Positions 62,186-64,000 of a stretch of DNA of 64,000 nt are shown piece after piece. The stretch comes from Verrucomicrobium sp. GAS474 (GTDB lineage Bacteria; Verrucomicrobiota; Verrucomicrobiia; Methylacidiphilales; GAS474): NCBI RefSeq assembly GCF_900105685.1, contig NZ_LT629781.1, positions 744,001-808,000 on the forward strand, written 5' to 3'. Made by a program: the position numbers and the translations under genes. Every line of letters begins with the position of its first letter. Within the stretch, counting starts at the first letter, position 1. The notes beneath the pieces are model-generated. The model was not told the origin of the DNA and made no database searches. It was given only the letters and a program-made list of their open reading frames with translations.

Positions 62186-63004
62186 ATGCGCCCCCTCTTC
62201 TCCTCCGCGACGCCGCTCCTTGTCCTGGGCCTGGCCCTGGTTCTCCTCGGCGGCCCGGCCTCCCGGACGCATGCCGCCGACACGCTGACCTTCGAGGCCG
62301 ATCCCTACATGCCCTACACGGGGGACTCGGAAAAGGGGGAGACCGGTTTCATGGTCGACATCGTGAAGGCGGTCTTCGAGGCGAAGGGCTATAACGTCGT
62401 CTACCAGTCGACCTCCTGGAACGCCGTCCTCCACCACGCGAAGGAAGGGCGGATCACCGGCATCGTCGGCCTGAGCAAGATCGACGCCCCCGACCTCCTC
62501 TTCCCGAAGATCGAGGAAGGCCGGGCGCAGGGGATGTTCTACGTCGGCATCGAGAGCGACTGGAAGTACGCCGGGGCCGGGAGCCTCGACAAGATCGTCC
62601 TCGGCATCATCGCCGACTACAAATACAACCCCGAGGTCGGCGCCTACATCACGAAGAACCGGGGCGACGTGAAGAAGATCTTCCCCGTCCTCAGCGACAA
62701 CAGCCCGCTGACCGCCCTCGCCACCGCCCTCCTCGACAAGCGGATCACGACCTTCGTCGAGGACAAGAACGTCGTCCAATACTTCCTCAAGAGCTACGAC
62801 AGGGCCGACCGGCTCGTCGAGGCCGGGCCGCTGAAGGCGTCGACCGACCTCTACGTCGCCTTCTCCCCGCTCTTCCTCAACGCGCCGGAGCTCGCCGCCC
62901 AGCTCTCCGAGGGCGTCGCCGCGATGCGCGCCGACGGCCGCCTCGGCAAGATCCTCGCCAAATACGGGGTGACCGACTGGGCGACGGCCGCCGCCGCGCA
63001 ATAG
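62186..63004 (+). CDS. Solute-binding protein, family 3-like
   Basis: A 272-residue exported binding protein with a Sec signal (cleavage near THAADTL). The two-lobe fold is visible: LTFEADPYMPYTGDSEKGET, GFMVDIVKAVFEAKGYNVVY, then KIVLGIIADYKYNP and a last helix RADGRLGKILAKYG. This layout matches amino-acid or polar-ligand receptors of ABC transporters. No permease or ATPase adjoins it, so it may serve a distant transporter or a sensor. Confidence 0.85.
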   Translation: MRPLFSSATPLLVLGLALVLLGGPASRTHAADTLTFEADPYMPYTGDSEKGETGFMVDIVKAVFEAKGYNVVYQSTSWNAVLHHAKEGRITGIVGLSKIDAPDLLFPKIEEGRAQGMFYVGIESDWKYAGAGSLDKIVLGIIADYKYNPEVGAYITKNRGDVKKIFPVLSDNSPLTALATALLDKRITTFVEDKNVVQYFLKSYDRADRLVEAGPLKASTDLYVAFSPLFLNAPELAAQLSEGVAAMRADGRLGKILAKYGVTDWATAAAAQ

Positions 63005-63014
63005 CGGCCCCGCC

Positions 63015-64000
63015 GTGAAGTCCGCCGCCTCCTCCCTCTCCCTCTTCTCCGCCCGGCTCCGCCTTCGGCTGGCGCCGGGCGAGGGGGCGATGCTGGCGGC
63101 GTTGACGGCCCTCTTCTTCTGCCGGGGCGCGGCGGCGGTCTGCTTCGACACGGCGGCGGGGACCGCCTTCCTCTCGGAGTTCGGCGCGGCCCGCCTTCCC
63201 TTCATCTACCTCGGCGGGGCGCTGGCGGGGGTCGCCTTCGGGACCCTCTACGTGAGGCTCGCCGCCCGGCCCGGGATGGGGGCACAGCGGCTCCTCCCGG
63301 GGACGCTCGCCGTGGCCCTCGGCGTCGCGCTGGGGGCTGCCCTCGCCGTCCGCCACCCGGCCCTCGCCTGCGCCGCGATGCTGTGGAAGGAGATCGCCTT
63401 CAACTTCCTCAACATCGTCGTCTGGGGGACGGCGAGCCGCCTCTTCGACGTCCGGCAGGGGAAGCGGCTCTTCGGCTTCGTCGCCGCCGGGGGGATCGCG
63501 GCGAACATCGCCGCGGGCCTCGCCGTCCCGGCCCTCGCCCGCTGGGGCGGCGTCCCCGGCCTCTTCTCCGTCTCGGCGGCGGCCCTCGCGGCAGGGCTGG
63601 CCGTCCTCCTCGGCATCCTCCGGGCCTTCCCGGAGAAATTCGCCGCCGGCCCCTCCTCCCCCCACGTCAGGCCGGGGAAGAGCGAAGCCGCCGCGCCGGA
63701 GGAAGGCGGGGGCGGCGGCGGTCTCTGGCGCTCCCTCGCGGAGGACCGCTACCTGCGGCTCTTCCTCTTCCTCTCGGTCCTCTCGAACTTCGCCTTCTTC
63801 TTCACCGACTTCCTCTACTTCGACCGCCTCGACGCGATGTTCCACACCGAGGAGAACCTCGCCGCCTTCATGGGCCGCTTCTCCGCCTGGGTCGGCGTCG
63901 GGCAGCTCGTCCTCAGCCTCTTCCTCTCCGGGACGATCCTCAGCCGCTTCGGCCTCGCCGCCGCCCTCGCCGTCCTGCCGTGGGCCTGCGGCTTCGCCGT
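63015..64000 (+). CDS. Multi-membrane-segment transporter, cut by the window end
   Basis: An open frame from the GTG at 63015, 10 bases after the previous stop, continuing past 64000. Membrane segments are visible (GEGAMLAALTALFFCRGAAA, LPFIYLGGALAGVAFGTLYV, LFGFVAAGGIAANIAAGLAV, LFLFLSVLSNFAFFFTDFLY). The general layout resembles MFS proteins or the nucleotide transporter-like (Npt/TLC) group. The polar insert near residues 218-238 separates two halves. Too incomplete for a firm call. Confidence 0.65.
   Translation, partial: MKSAASSLSLFSARLRLRLAPGEGAMLAALTALFFCRGAAAVCFDTAAGTAFLSEFGAARLPFIYLGGALAGVAFGTLYVRLAARPGMGAQRLLPGTLAVALGVALGAALAVRHPALACAAMLWKEIAFNFLNIVVWGTASRLFDVRQGKRLFGFVAAGGIAANIAAGLAVPALARWGGVPGLFSVSAAALAAGLAVLLGILRAFPEKFAAGPSSPHVRPGKSEAAAPEEGGGGGGLWRSLAEDRYLRLFLFLSVLSNFAFFFTDFLYFDRLDAMFHTEENLAAFMGRFSAWVGVGQLVLSLFLSGTILSRFGLAAALAVLPWACGFA

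Overview
The window looks like a chromosome segment of a GC-rich member of the Planctomycetota/Verrucomicrobiota group, most likely Verrucomicrobiota. This is inferred from gene content: a NamZ/DUF1343 muramidase, an ExbB-ExbD-ExbD operon with a DUF4159 protein, a TonB-like membrane anchor, a metallophosphoesterase/DUF2231/cytochrome c ECF module, and many genes without Shine-Dalgarno sequences. No rRNA or other taxonomic marker settles it. There are no phage structural genes and no CRISPR array.

Region 1 (1-21 kb) is a metal and metalloid resistance island. It ends at a tyrosine integrase (19795-20874) that sits next to the 3' end of a tRNA-Asn gene (21075-21149), the usual arrangement for a tRNA-integrated element. 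The left end is not visible in the window. From the left it carries: (a) two divergent operons, one with a multicopper oxidase, an outer-membrane efflux lipoprotein, a DUF2231-like membrane protein and a Cys-rich periplasmic protein, the other with a small exported protein followed by an anti-sigma/sensor/ECF sigma trio like CnrY-CnrX-CnrH; (b) a czcCBA-type RND efflux operon with an unusually short adaptor; (c) a Zn/Cd/Pb P-type ATPase with a divergent MerR/CadR-type regulator and a classic 19-bp-spacer promoter; (d) an arsenic operon (arsR, thioredoxin reductase, two different low-molecular-weight-phosphatase-type arsenate reductases, a small membrane protein, DUF6428, ACR3). The two operons in (a) have matching promoter-like boxes, so the CnrH-like sigma factor probably drives both, including its own.

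Region 2 (21-33.7 kb) is backbone: an orphan HPt protein, transketolase with a clear terminator, an ECF sigma/anti-sigma pair divergent from a metallophosphoesterase-DUF2231-cytochrome c operon, a small AT-rich insert with inverted terminal repeats (27.07-28.23 kb), an Fsr-like MFS exporter, an AraC regulator, two coiled-coil membrane proteins, a LysM/TPR lipoprotein and purC.

Region 3 (33.7-41.7 kb) is an envelope operon: a TPR protein, ExbB, two ExbD proteins, a TonB-like anchor fused to DUF4159, an FG-GAP/VCBS-repeat protein, and an NtrC-type response regulator. Region 4 (41.7-64 kb) holds lpd, a clan GH-A-like glycoside hydrolase, a SYLF lipid-binding protein, an HD-GYP response regulator, gyrA, a FadL-like porin, a frameshifted AT-rich gene, NamZ, a large CheA, an RlhA-like U32 protein, a degenerate CPBP protein, two tandem secreted paralogues, a solute-binding protein and a truncated transporter. 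Two copies of a roughly 230-bp structured element (about 42.0-42.2 and 61.9-62.1 kb) lie upstream of lpd and of the solute-binding protein and match nothing I recognise.
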